A stretch of DNA of 37,819 bases. It comes from Bacteroidota bacterium. GTDB lineage: Bacteria; Bacteroidota; Bacteroidia; Bacteroidales; Porphyromonadaceae. A model generated the notes under the pieces. The model worked only from the letters and a program-made list of their open reading frames with translations, did not search any database and was not told where the DNA came from. Positions 16,231 through 24,553 of this stretch are shown piece by piece. The stretch covers positions 1 to 37,819 of the forward strand of contig JAEWGA010000003.1 in the NCBI GenBank assembly GCA_023388555.1, given 5' to 3'. The translations under genes and the position numbers were made by a program. Each line of letters begins with the position of its first letter. Within the stretch, counting starts at the first letter, position 1.

Positions 16231-17730
16231 ATGATGACCGCAGAGATGCTATTGCTTTACGGCTCCGTACTTGTAATAGTGGGGCTACTCCTCAGCCAGG
16301 CAAGTTTTAAAATAGGTATGCCTACACTCCTATTGTTTTTAGGCGTGGGTATGCTGGCAGGGAGTTGGGGCGGATGGGAGTTCGACAATCCCCAATTGGC
16401 GCAAGGTGTTGGGGTTGTAGCCCTTACCATTATCCTCTTCTCGGGTGGGTTGGATACAAGTTTTAAGGATATACGTCCCGTGGTAAAGCCTGGGATAGCC
16501 TTAGCTACAATAGGGGTGTTTATTACAACACTACTTACAGGTGCCTTTATATACTACCTGTTTAGGTATTTGGGCCATGGCGTAGTGCTATCCTTCCCGC
16601 AAGCATTGTTGTGTGCTGCTGTGATGTCGTCCACGGACTCTGCCTCGGTATTCTCCATCCTGCGGGGGCGTAACATCAACCTTAAACAAAAACTTAAACC
16701 TATGCTGGAGCTGGAAAGCGGTAGTAACGACCCCATGGCCTACATGCTAACCATTATCCTAATCCAAGTTATACAAAGTGGTAACTTTGGGCTATGGGGC
16801 GCAGTAGGGCTATTCCTGATGCAGTTTGTGTTAGGCGGTGTGCTGGGCTTCCTGTTAGGAAAAGCTACGGTGTGGCTCCTAAACAAAATAAAGTTTCATA
16901 CCTTTTCGTTGTACTCTATCCTGCTGTTAGGCTGCGCAACCCTTATTTTTGCCTTTACGGACCGGATAGGCGGGAATGGTTACTTAGCTGTATATATAGC
17001 CGGCCTTGTAGTAGGCAACAGCAAGGTGTACCACAAACAAAGCATGAAGAACTTCTTCGATGGCTTTACGTGGTTATGGCAATTGATAATGTTCCTGACG
17101 TTAGGCCTCTTGGTGAATGCCCACACTTTGGGGCATGTGGTGGTGCCGGTAGTATTAATAGCCTTGTTCCTGATATTTGTGGGGCGCCCGGTAGCTGTAC
17201 TGCTAACCCTAATGCCGTTCCATAAAACAATTACCACAAAAGGCCGCCTTTACATTAGCTGGTTAGGACTAAGGGGGGCAGTGCCTATTATTTTTGCCAC
17301 CTACCCTTGGGTGGCAGGTATGCAGTATTCGGAGCTGTTTTTTAGTATCGTTTTCTCCATCACCATCTTCTCCTTGGTGGTACAAGGCTCTACCGTGTCG
17401 TGGGTAGCTAAAAAATTGGACCTGATAGACGTTAGGGCACGAAAAAGAGTGTTCCAAATTGACCTGCCCGATGAAATAAAGTCCACAACCAGTGAAATCA
17501 TAGTAAACACCGAAATGTTGCAGCAAGGCAACACTTTACGCGACCTTCCCATTCCGGACCACACCCTGGCCGTTATGGTACAACGCAAGGGTAAGTACTT
17601 TATTCCGCGTGGTAATACCGAGCTAAAGGTGGACGACCATGTGCTACTTATTTCCGACGACGAAGAGGCACTACTCCAATCCTACGAAAATTTAGGCGTG
17701 GACACCTATAGCCTGCAACGTAACTCGTGA
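16231..17730 (+). CDS. K+/H+ antiporter, CvrA/NhaP2 type, with RCK C-terminal domain
   Basis: The product is a CPA1-family cation/proton exchanger of 499 residues. About 12-13 membrane helices occupy residues 5-395. They include the helix with VMSSTDSASVFSILRG near residue 130 and the ELESGSNDPMAYMLT motif near 160, where NhaP2 proteins carry the transport Asp and Asn. Residues of about 405-495 form a soluble TrkA_C/RCK_C regulatory domain (LRDLPIPDHTLAVMVQRKGKYFIPRGNTELKVDDHVLLI). This domain order fits NhaP2 (formerly CvrA), which exports K+ or other cations in exchange for protons. Ion specificity cannot be read from sequence. dapF follows after 21 bp, so read-through is likely although the functions are unrelated. 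Confidence 0.93.
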   Translation: MMTAEMLLLYGSVLVIVGLLLSQASFKIGMPTLLLFLGVGMLAGSWGGWEFDNPQLAQGVGVVALTIILFSGGLDTSFKDIRPVVKPGIALATIGVFITTLLTGAFIYYLFRYLGHGVVLSFPQALLCAAVMSSTDSASVFSILRGRNINLKQKLKPMLELESGSNDPMAYMLTIILIQVIQSGNFGLWGAVGLFLMQFVLGGVLGFLLGKATVWLLNKIKFHTFSLYSILLLGCATLIFAFTDRIGGNGYLAVYIAGLVVGNSKVYHKQSMKNFFDGFTWLWQLIMFLTLGLLVNAHTLGHVVVPVVLIALFLIFVGRPVAVLLTLMPFHKTITTKGRLYISWLGLRGAVPIIFATYPWVAGMQYSELFFSIVFSITIFSLVVQGSTVSWVAKKLDLIDVRARKRVFQIDLPDEIKSTTSEIIVNTEMLQQGNTLRDLPIPDHTLAVMVQRKGKYFIPRGNTELKVDDHVLLISDDEEALLQSYENLGVDTYSLQRNS

Positions 17731-17751
17731 AAACTTTAAACAACAACAAAT

Positions 17752-18567
17752 ATGCATAAAGTGAAGTTTGCCAAGATGCATGGCTTAGGTAACGACTACA
17801 TATATGTAGATACCGATAAGTACAACATAGGAGACCCCCATGCCTTCGCCCTTAAAATGAGCCAAAGGCACTACGCTATAGGTAGCGATGGGTTGGTTAC
17901 CATAAACCTAAACAGCACAGGAAGGTACCAAATGCGGATATACAATGCCGATGGCTCGGAGGCTATGATGTGTGGTAATGCTATTAGGTGTGTGGGAAAA
18001 TTCCTATACGAACGGGGGTATGTTTATACCGAAAATTTGGAAATAGACACTTTGTCGGGAGTAAAAAAACTGCAACTGCAGGTGAACAACGGCGTTGTGG
18101 AACAAGTAACAGTGGATATGAACCCGCCCGTGATGGTAGGAGAACTGGAGGTGATAAAACTTGCCGATGCTACCGAACTTATTGGTATGCCAGTATCGGT
18201 AGGGAACCCTCACTGGGTATCCGTTACCAATGCCCCCGTGGAAACCTTCCCCCTGGAAAAATATGGGAGTGAGGTAGAGTGTGAACCACGCTTTGTGGAC
18301 CGGACAAACTTCGAGGTTGTAGAAATAGTCTCGGACCACCACGTGAAGATGCGTGTGTGGGAACGAGGTTCGGGGATAACATTGGCCTGCGGAACCGGGG
18401 CCTGCGCTACTGTGGTGGCTTTGGTTCGGCAAGGGAAAGTAGCCTCGCCAGTACAGGTGGAAATGCCAGGCGGAACGCTGCAAATAGAGTGGAGCGGTAA
18501 ACTAACAGACCCCGTGTACATGACTGGAGAGGCCTGCCTGGCTTACGAAGGAACTGTGTTTATTTGA
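17752..18567 (+). CDS. dapF: diaminopimelate epimerase
   Basis: DapF interconverts LL- and meso-diaminopimelate for peptidoglycan and lysine. The 271-residue protein has the two pseudo-symmetric halves, each with its catalytic cysteine: Cys74 in NADGSEAMMCGNAIRC and Cys213 in LACGTGACAT. The N-terminal KFAKMHGLGNDYIYVD segment is standard. The next gene makes the LL-DAP substrate, so the pair forms the terminal part of the pathway. Spacing to dapL is 36 bp with no terminator, so one operon is likely. Confidence 0.97.
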   Translation: MHKVKFAKMHGLGNDYIYVDTDKYNIGDPHAFALKMSQRHYAIGSDGLVTINLNSTGRYQMRIYNADGSEAMMCGNAIRCVGKFLYERGYVYTENLEIDTLSGVKKLQLQVNNGVVEQVTVDMNPPVMVGELEVIKLADATELIGMPVSVGNPHWVSVTNAPVETFPLEKYGSEVECEPRFVDRTNFEVVEIVSDHHVKMRVWERGSGITLACGTGACATVVALVRQGKVASPVQVEMPGGTLQIEWSGKLTDPVYMTGEACLAYEGTVFI

Positions 18568-18603
18568 TATTAAGGGAGGAGAAAACTTATAACGGACGAG
18601 AAT

Positions 18604-19818
18604 ATGTGGATACTAAACGAAAACTTTTTGCGCTTGCCCAATAACTACCTTTTTGCTGAAATAAGTAGGCGGGTAAAGGCGTATCAGGAAGCTAACCCCA
18701 ATGCAAACCTTATTAGAATGGGTATTGGAGATGTAACCCGCCCCATTCCTGCTGCATGTGTAAAAGCTATGCATGAAGCAGTGGATGAAATGGGAAGGGC
18801 CGAAACTCTTAAAGGCTACGGGCCTGAGCAGGGGTACGACTTCTTGCGGAACCTTATAGCCCTGCACGACTATCAGCAACAAGGTGTGAATATTGAGGCC
18901 GATGAAATATTTGTATCGGACGGTGCTAAAAGCGATACCGCTAATATGGTGGACCTGTTTGCACAAAATGTAAAACTGGCTATTACCGACCCCGTATACC
19001 CCGTATACGTGGACTCCAATGTGTTGGCCGGGAAGGGCGGGGTTAACCAACAGGGGCAGTGGAGCCAAATTGTATACCTGCCATGCTCGGCCGAGAACGG
19101 CTTCGTGCCAGATTTACCTGCCGAGCACGTGGACCTTATATACCTATGCTTCCCAAACAATCCAACAGGAACAGTGCTAACACACGACCAACTGGAAGTA
19201 TGGGTGCGATATGCACAACGGGAAGGGGCTATATTGTTATTTGATGCCGCCTACGAGGCTTTTGTTAGAACCGAGGGCGTGCCTCATTCTATTTATGAAA
19301 TAGAAGGAGCTCAAGAGTGCGCTATAGAGTTCCGGAGCTACTCCAAAACAGCCGGCTTTACCGGCGTTAGGTGCGGTTACACAGTAGTACCTAAACAATT
19401 AAAGTGCAAGGCCAGCGGAGGAGAAACCGTTTCGTTGCATGCCTTATGGCAACGACGCCAAACAACAAAATTCAACGGGGCCTCGTATATTAGTCAGCGC
19501 GGTGCAGCTGCTATTTATACACCAGAAGGGCAGGCCGAAGTGAGAACAACCATAGACTACTACCTGGACAATGCCCGAATAATTAGGGAAGCCTTGTTAG
19601 CACAAGGATATAACGTTGTGGGCGGTGTGGATGCTCCCTATATTTGGATGAAAGTACCCAAAGGCGAAACATCGTGGGGCTTCTTCGATAAGCTGCTGAC
19701 AGAAAAAAACATAGTAGTAACCCCAGGCGTAGGCTTTGGCTTACAGGGCGAAGGCTACATACGCCTAAGTGCCTTTGGCGAAAAGACCAATGTGAAAACC
19801 GCTATGGCTCGCTTCTAA
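18604..19818 (+). CDS. dapL: LL-diaminopimelate aminotransferase
   Basis: DapL makes LL-DAP directly from tetrahydrodipicolinate and glutamate, replacing the DapC/D/E acyl route. The 404-residue length is normal for this class I/II PLP aminotransferase. The N-terminal NENFLRLPNNYLFAEISRRV, IRMGIGDVTRP (around residues 37-47) and SDGAKSD (105-111) match the family. The PLP lysine is Lys248 in SYSKTAGFTGVRCGY, and PNNPTGT lies at 184-190. It follows dapF and precedes a glycosyltransferase by 18 bp. The result is a short aminotransferase pathway to meso-DAP. Confidence 0.97.
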   Translation: MWILNENFLRLPNNYLFAEISRRVKAYQEANPNANLIRMGIGDVTRPIPAACVKAMHEAVDEMGRAETLKGYGPEQGYDFLRNLIALHDYQQQGVNIEADEIFVSDGAKSDTANMVDLFAQNVKLAITDPVYPVYVDSNVLAGKGGVNQQGQWSQIVYLPCSAENGFVPDLPAEHVDLIYLCFPNNPTGTVLTHDQLEVWVRYAQREGAILLFDAAYEAFVRTEGVPHSIYEIEGAQECAIEFRSYSKTAGFTGVRCGYTVVPKQLKCKASGGETVSLHALWQRRQTTKFNGASYISQRGAAAIYTPEGQAEVRTTIDYYLDNARIIREALLAQGYNVVGGVDAPYIWMKVPKGETSWGFFDKLLTEKNIVVTPGVGFGLQGEGYIRLSAFGEKTNVKTAMARF

Positions 19819-19836
19819 CCCATTACCCCCTTCTCT

Positions 19837-20583
19837 ATGCCTCCCCTGTTTACCGTTATAACTGTTTGCTATAATGCCGCTCCGTTATTGGAGCGCACCT
19901 TGGTAAGCGTGCAGGAACAGGACTACCCCTATATAGAGTATATTGTGGTAGATGGTGCCTCCTCCGATGCTACACCTTCCATATTAAAGGCATATAGCTC
20001 CGTAATAAACAAACTTATATCCGAACCCGATAGGGGAATTTACGAGGCTATGAATAAGGGGCTGCGTGTGGCAACAGGGCGTTACCTCTGTTTTTTGAAT
20101 GCCGGAGATACCTTCGCAACAAAAGAAACAGTATCGGGAGCTATGAAAATGGCAAAACAGCAGAACTATCCCGATGTCCTGTACGGAGAAACACTACTGT
20201 ACAATTTGGCTGGAAACTATGTGGGCAAAAGGCATTTGCAGTCCCCAGAACAGTTAACATATAACAGTTTTAGGGAAGGTATGTTAGTGTGCCACCAATC
20301 CTTTTATCCCCAGCGGGAATTGGTGCCAGAGTATAACCTGAAGTACAAACTATCGGCGGATTACGACTGGTGTTTGCAAATACTTAAACGTAGCAAAACA
20401 ACTTGTAACCTGAATGCAGTGTTAACTCACTACCTTAATGAGGGGGCAACAACGCAAAACCGCTTTGCTTCCTTATGGGAACGTTTAAGGATAATGGTGA
20501 AGCATTACGGTGCTTGCTCCGCCATAACTGCCCACCTTTATATATTGCTACGGTGGTGCCGAAAAAGGTGGGTGGTCCAATAA
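19837..20583 (+). CDS. family 2 glycosyltransferase
   Basis: This 248-residue GT-A type transferase has a nucleotide-sugar binding N-terminus (FTVITVCYNAAPLLERTLVSV, then VDGASSDAT at about 39-47). The region EPDRGIYEAMNKGLRVATG follows, as does the LNAGD motif near residue 91-95, which stands in the place of the DxD metal site. The LSADYDWCLQI region near 180 is the usual acceptor-side Asp block. It resembles colanic acid WcaA/WcaE-type enzymes. No other polysaccharide genes are present, so its product cannot be named. It lies 18 bp after dapL and has no own promoter visible. Confidence 0.9.
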   Translation: MPPLFTVITVCYNAAPLLERTLVSVQEQDYPYIEYIVVDGASSDATPSILKAYSSVINKLISEPDRGIYEAMNKGLRVATGRYLCFLNAGDTFATKETVSGAMKMAKQQNYPDVLYGETLLYNLAGNYVGKRHLQSPEQLTYNSFREGMLVCHQSFYPQRELVPEYNLKYKLSADYDWCLQILKRSKTTCNLNAVLTHYLNEGATTQNRFASLWERLRIMVKHYGACSAITAHLYILLRWCRKRWVVQ

Positions 20584-20590
20584 AAAATTG

Positions 20591-20598
20591 TATATTTG
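20591..20598 (+). promoter_or_regulatory. -7 box for rplS
   Basis: TATATTTG matches TAnnTTTG, 88 bp before the rplS ATG and 7 bp after the glycosyltransferase stop. A -33 TTG is not visible at 17-23 bp. Confidence 0.4.
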
Positions 20599-20686
20599 CC
20601 TCCGCTTTGCGTAATCTCTGGCAGGATAAGCAGTGAGGCCTGTGTATATTGCGTATAGTACCAAACTAAATAATAAAGCTATTACA

Positions 20687-21037
20687 ATGAACTTCATTAA
20701 GTTAGTAGAAGAAGAATTCAAAAGTGGAAAAGAGCACGCTGCTTTTAAGAGTGGAGACTCTATTTCTGTTGCTTACCGAATTAAGGAAGGTTCCAAGGAA
20801 CGTATCCAGGTTTTTCGTGGCGATGTAATACGCATCAGTGGCCATGGGGACAAGAAGAGGTTCACCGTACGTAAAATATCCAATGGCGTAGGGGTGGAAA
20901 GAATTTTCCCAATGGATTCTCCTTTTATTGAAGAAATTACAGTCCACAAAGTGGGTCGTGTTCGCAGAGCTAAGCTGTACTACTTGCGTGCACTCCGAGG
21001 CAAGAAGGCTCGTATCCGGGAGCGTCGTAGCTTCTAA
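20687..21037 (+). CDS. rplS: 50S ribosomal protein L19
   Basis: L19 sits at the 30S-50S interface. The 116-residue protein contains the SGDSISVAYRIKEGSKERIQVF region, the FTVRKISNGVGVERIFP motif and the basic C-terminus RRAKLYYLRALRGKKARIRERR. The ATG at 20687 gives the normal length; a longer frame starts with GTG at 20633 and has no homology. The neighbours trmD and rpsP of many bacteria are absent, as usual in Bacteroidales. A hairpin and a strong terminator follow. Confidence 0.97.
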   Translation: MNFIKLVEEEFKSGKEHAAFKSGDSISVAYRIKEGSKERIQVFRGDVIRISGHGDKKRFTVRKISNGVGVERIFPMDSPFIEEITVHKVGRVRRAKLYYLRALRGKKARIRERRSF

Positions 21038-21060
21038 CCCTCCGCTAAGGACTAAGATTT

Positions 21061-21079
21061 AGGGGCAGAATAGCCCCCT
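21061..21079 (+). other. GC-rich hairpin after rplS
   Basis: GGGGC and GCCCC flank six bases 25 bp after the rplS stop, without a T-run. It may help 3' end stability ahead of the main terminator. Confidence 0.4.
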
Positions 21080-21085
21080 TGAAAC

Positions 21086-21131
21086 AAAAAAGTAGCCAGA
21101 AAACCGATATTGGTTTTCTGGCTACTTTTTT
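21086..21131. terminator. strong bidirectional terminator after rplS
   Basis: The stem AGTAGCCAGAAAACC / GGTTTTCTGGCTACT is perfect over 15 bp with a 6-nt loop, with six A before it and six T after it. It insulates rplS from the susCD unit. Confidence 0.95.
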
Positions 21132-21391
21132 GCTCTACCCCCAAAGGTGAAAAGGAGAACGGAGAACGTAAAAAAAAAGAGATTGGGGGGCGGAGGTGGG
21201 AAAACAGCTTTTGCTTCGGGTTAAATAGATATCTTTGGCCTATTGGTTGTATAACACGTAGTATTAACCCGTGTTTTCACCAGTGTGTGTAGTGGTATTT
21301 GACTTATAAGGAGTCGGTTTCTGTATTAACAAAAGGGGAATTTCCCCGTATTGTAATTGGAAACATTTTCAAATCAAACAATTAGAAGTGT
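21132..21391 (+). promoter_or_regulatory. susCD upstream region with promoter candidate
   Basis: The 260 bp between the rplS terminator and susC hold no gene. TATCTTTG at 21230-21237 fits the -7 box, and TTTG at 21210-21213 is a possible -33 box with a short 16-bp spacer. A leader of about 150 nt would result. The part around 21140-21200 is purine-rich (repeated GAGA/GGAG). No riboswitch was recognised. Confidence 0.4.
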
Positions 21392-24300
21392 ATGAAGTCT
21401 GTAAACCCAAAAAGATTGCTGTATTTGTTAGGACTTTGCTTGCTGTTGTGCTTTGGCAGTGTTACCGCTATTGCCCAGCAAATAACAGTACAAGGTAAAG
21501 TTGTGGATGCTCAGGACTCTCCCATCATGGGTGCTACTATTAAAGTTATTGAGCAAAAAGGTAAAGGCACAATTTCGGGAGCCGATGGCTCGTTCCGGTT
21601 AATAGGCGTGGATAAAAATGTCACCTTGCAGGTAACCTTTATTGGTATGCAAAAGCAAAATGTGCCCTTGCAGGGAAGAACTAACCTCACAATTGTGTTA
21701 AAGGAAGATGCCGAGCAATTAGGAGAGGTAGTGGTTACGGCATTAGGTATAAAGCGAGATAGGAAAGCATTAGGCTATGCCATACAGGAAGTTAAAGGCG
21801 ATGAACTTGTAGAGGCGCGCCAAAATAACGTTGCTAATGCCTTGGTTGGTAAAATTTCTGGTTTGCAGGTTATTAAAAGCTCGGCAGGACCAGGAGCATC
21901 GGCAAAAATTACAATTCGGGGAAACAACTCGGTAACAGGATTGAATCAGCCCCTTATTGTGGTGGACGGTGTACCTATTGATAACTTTACGGGGGCAGAA
22001 AACAGTGACTACTGGAACCCATCTCCCGATATGGGTAATGGCCTTGCCGATATAAACCCCGAGGATATAGCATCCTTAACCGTGCTTAAAGGTGCATCGG
22101 CAGCCGCTCTATATGGCTCCAGGGCAGGGAACGGCGTTATTTTAATAACAACGAAGAGCGGACATAAAACACCAGGGTTAGGGGTGACTTTTAGCTCCTC
22201 TGTAGCTTTTGAAACCTTGTTTATGAGACCACAGGTGCAAACCACTTTTGGGCAAGGGGATAAAGGCGATTATAGCGCCGATAGCGGAAGTAGCTGGGGA
22301 CCCAAAATAGCAGGACAAGAGTATACCCGTTGGGACGGTAAAACAGTGCCTATGAAGTACTTTGATAATGTTTCTCGCTACTTTCGTAAGCCTGGTGTAA
22401 GTATTGTTAATAACATCTCCTACCAGCAAGAGCTTAAAGGGCTTTCGTTGTATACCTCCCTGAGCCGAACCGATGATAAAAGCAAGATACCAGGTGCCGA
22501 ATTAGGCCGGACGAACTTTACTACCCGTACTTTCTCGGCTTTTGGCCCCGGGGATAAATTGTCTTTGGACACCAAGATTCAATATATACGCACGTTGGCA
22601 AAGAACCGTCCTTTGTCTGGCAACAATAACTCGAACCCCTTCCTGGCTATGTATACCATGCCTATAACTTTGGATATCACCGATTTTGCCGCTGGGAAAG
22701 ACGATAATAATAAAATGATATGGTGGGGAAAGAGTTCGGCTATTAACCCTTATTGGGGAAAGGATTATTTGACAAATAGCGATACTCGGGAACGCTTTAT
22801 CCTGACAAGTACGCTAAAGTATCAGCTAACGGATTGGCTGAGTGCCGAACTGCGTGCCGGTATGGATAGGTATTATACCGAGTACGAGTCCAAAACCTAT
22901 GGCGGAAGCCCGCTAACCCCTACTGGGCGTTACTCTTTTGGCCAGGAGAAGTTTTTTGAAACCAACTATAGCTTCCTGTTTAATGCCCACAAGGATAACC
23001 TTTTAGGAAAATGGGGAGGCGGTGCAACCTTTGGTGGCAACCTCATGTACCAACGTTTGGCCGGACTTAAAGCAAGCGTAGGTGAACTCTTGGTACGCGA
23101 TTTGTTCTCGGTGGGCAACGCAAAGTCGAAGGTAGACACCAATAAACCCTTCCACCAAAAGAAAATAAACTCCTTGTACGGAACAGCACAACTTAATTAC
23201 GATGGTCTTTTCTTTTTGGAAGGAACATTACGTACCGATTGGTCGTCCACTTTAAGTGCTGCCAACAGGGCGTTTACTTACCCCTCGTTAAGTGCCTCGC
23301 TGGTGGTTAGTGATATCATCCACAACTACGCCGGTGAATTGCCGTGGTGGTTTAACTATGCCAAGCTGCGCGCCTCGGTTGCCCAAGTAGGTAACGACCT
23401 TAACCCTTACGAACTGTACAATATTTATAAGGTAGATACCGACCCCGCAGGGGCTCCCGTTTTATCAACAAACAAAACATTGTACGATGATCATGTACGT
23501 AGCGAGCTTATAACATCTTACGAGTTAGGTGCCGAGATGAGATGGCTCCAAAACCGCCTCTCCTTGGATATCGCCTGGTACCGGACTAACGCCACGCGTC
23601 AGCTTTTAAACCTCCCTACCGATGGTATGAGCGGTTACGAGTACAAAAAAATAAATGCTGGTAACATACAAAACCAAGGGGTAGAGCTTGCTTTAACCGG
23701 GTATATTATAGATACCCCCAATTTTGGCTGGACGGTTACAGGAAACTTCGCCCATAACCGTAATACAATTATAGCCCTCTCCCCTGAAATAAAGGAGAGC
23801 TATAAACTCGGAGGTTATGACAACCTGGAGGTCGTTGCCCGTATAGGTGGTAACTATGGAGAGATATATGGAAGCACCTTTAAGCGTGTGGATGACCCTA
23901 ATAGCCCCTACTACAATAAGTTGGAATTGGATAGCAACGGCTTGCCTACCTTAGGCGACCAGCATAAAAAAATAGGTGACCAGCAGCCCGACTTCACCTT
24001 GGGAATCAATAACAGTTGGCGTTATAAGGGCCTAAGCCTATCGGTGCAAGTGGATGGGCAGTTTGGCGGGCAAATATTCTCGGCAAGCAATCATATATTG
24101 CAAGCTACAGGTGTTGCCGCAGTTACTGCGCCTGGTGGCGAGCGTTCTCCTTTTGTTGTGGATGGTGTGGTTAAGGATGCCAACGGCAACTATCAGCCTA
24201 ATACTATAAAGGTTACCCCACAGGAGTATTGGGAGCGTGTTACCGGGCAGGGTAACTTAGGAATAAACGAAGCCAACATTTATTCGGCCACTAATATCCG

Positions 24301-24532
24301 TATCCGTCAGCTTCAACTGGCGTATGAACTACCCAAGGATTGGCTTAAAAAAGTTTATGCACAAAGGCTAAAACTCGGCTTCACAGTAAATAATGTGCTG
24401 ATGCTTACAAGCCACCTTAGGGGAATCGACCCCGAGTCCGTATTTGCAACAGGTACCAATGCTACCGGGTTCGAGGCTTACTCTGCACCAACATCGCGAA
24501 GCTATTTGTTTAATGTAACGTTAGGTTTTTAA
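21392..24532 (+). CDS. SusC/RagA family TonB-linked outer-membrane transporter
   Basis: SusC-like proteins are 22-strand barrels that import glycans or peptides with a SusD lid, driven by TonB. The order is: signal peptide at 1-28 (LLCFGSVTAIA), carboxypeptidase-regulatory-like domain at about 31-105 (ITVQGKVVDAQDSPIMGATI), TonB-box-like EVVVTALG at 112-119, and a plug domain at about 120-255 (KISGLQVIKSS, ITIRGNNS, PLIVVDGVPIDN). The barrel then continues to the C-terminal aromatic SYLFNVTLGF. The 1046-residue length is typical. Its partner susD follows after 21 bp. No glycoside hydrolase, sulfatase, peptidase or regulator is adjacent, so the substrate cannot be inferred. Confidence 0.96.
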   Translation: MKSVNPKRLLYLLGLCLLLCFGSVTAIAQQITVQGKVVDAQDSPIMGATIKVIEQKGKGTISGADGSFRLIGVDKNVTLQVTFIGMQKQNVPLQGRTNLTIVLKEDAEQLGEVVVTALGIKRDRKALGYAIQEVKGDELVEARQNNVANALVGKISGLQVIKSSAGPGASAKITIRGNNSVTGLNQPLIVVDGVPIDNFTGAENSDYWNPSPDMGNGLADINPEDIASLTVLKGASAAALYGSRAGNGVILITTKSGHKTPGLGVTFSSSVAFETLFMRPQVQTTFGQGDKGDYSADSGSSWGPKIAGQEYTRWDGKTVPMKYFDNVSRYFRKPGVSIVNNISYQQELKGLSLYTSLSRTDDKSKIPGAELGRTNFTTRTFSAFGPGDKLSLDTKIQYIRTLAKNRPLSGNNNSNPFLAMYTMPITLDITDFAAGKDDNNKMIWWGKSSAINPYWGKDYLTNSDTRERFILTSTLKYQLTDWLSAELRAGMDRYYTEYESKTYGGSPLTPTGRYSFGQEKFFETNYSFLFNAHKDNLLGKWGGGATFGGNLMYQRLAGLKASVGELLVRDLFSVGNAKSKVDTNKPFHQKKINSLYGTAQLNYDGLFFLEGTLRTDWSSTLSAANRAFTYPSLSASLVVSDIIHNYAGELPWWFNYAKLRASVAQVGNDLNPYELYNIYKVDTDPAGAPVLSTNKTLYDDHVRSELITSYELGAEMRWLQNRLSLDIAWYRTNATRQLLNLPTDGMSGYEYKKINAGNIQNQGVELALTGYIIDTPNFGWTVTGNFAHNRNTIIALSPEIKESYKLGGYDNLEVVARIGGNYGEIYGSTFKRVDDPNSPYYNKLELDSNGLPTLGDQHKKIGDQQPDFTLGINNSWRYKGLSLSVQVDGQFGGQIFSASNHILQATGVAAVTAPGGERSPFVVDGVVKDANGNYQPNTIKVTPQEYWERVTGQGNLGINEANIYSATNIRIRQLQLAYELPKDWLKKVYAQRLKLGFTVNNVLMLTSHLRGIDPESVFATGTNATGFEAYSAPTSRSYLFNVTLGF

Positions 24533-24553
24533 CTGCTGATAGTTTGTTATTGT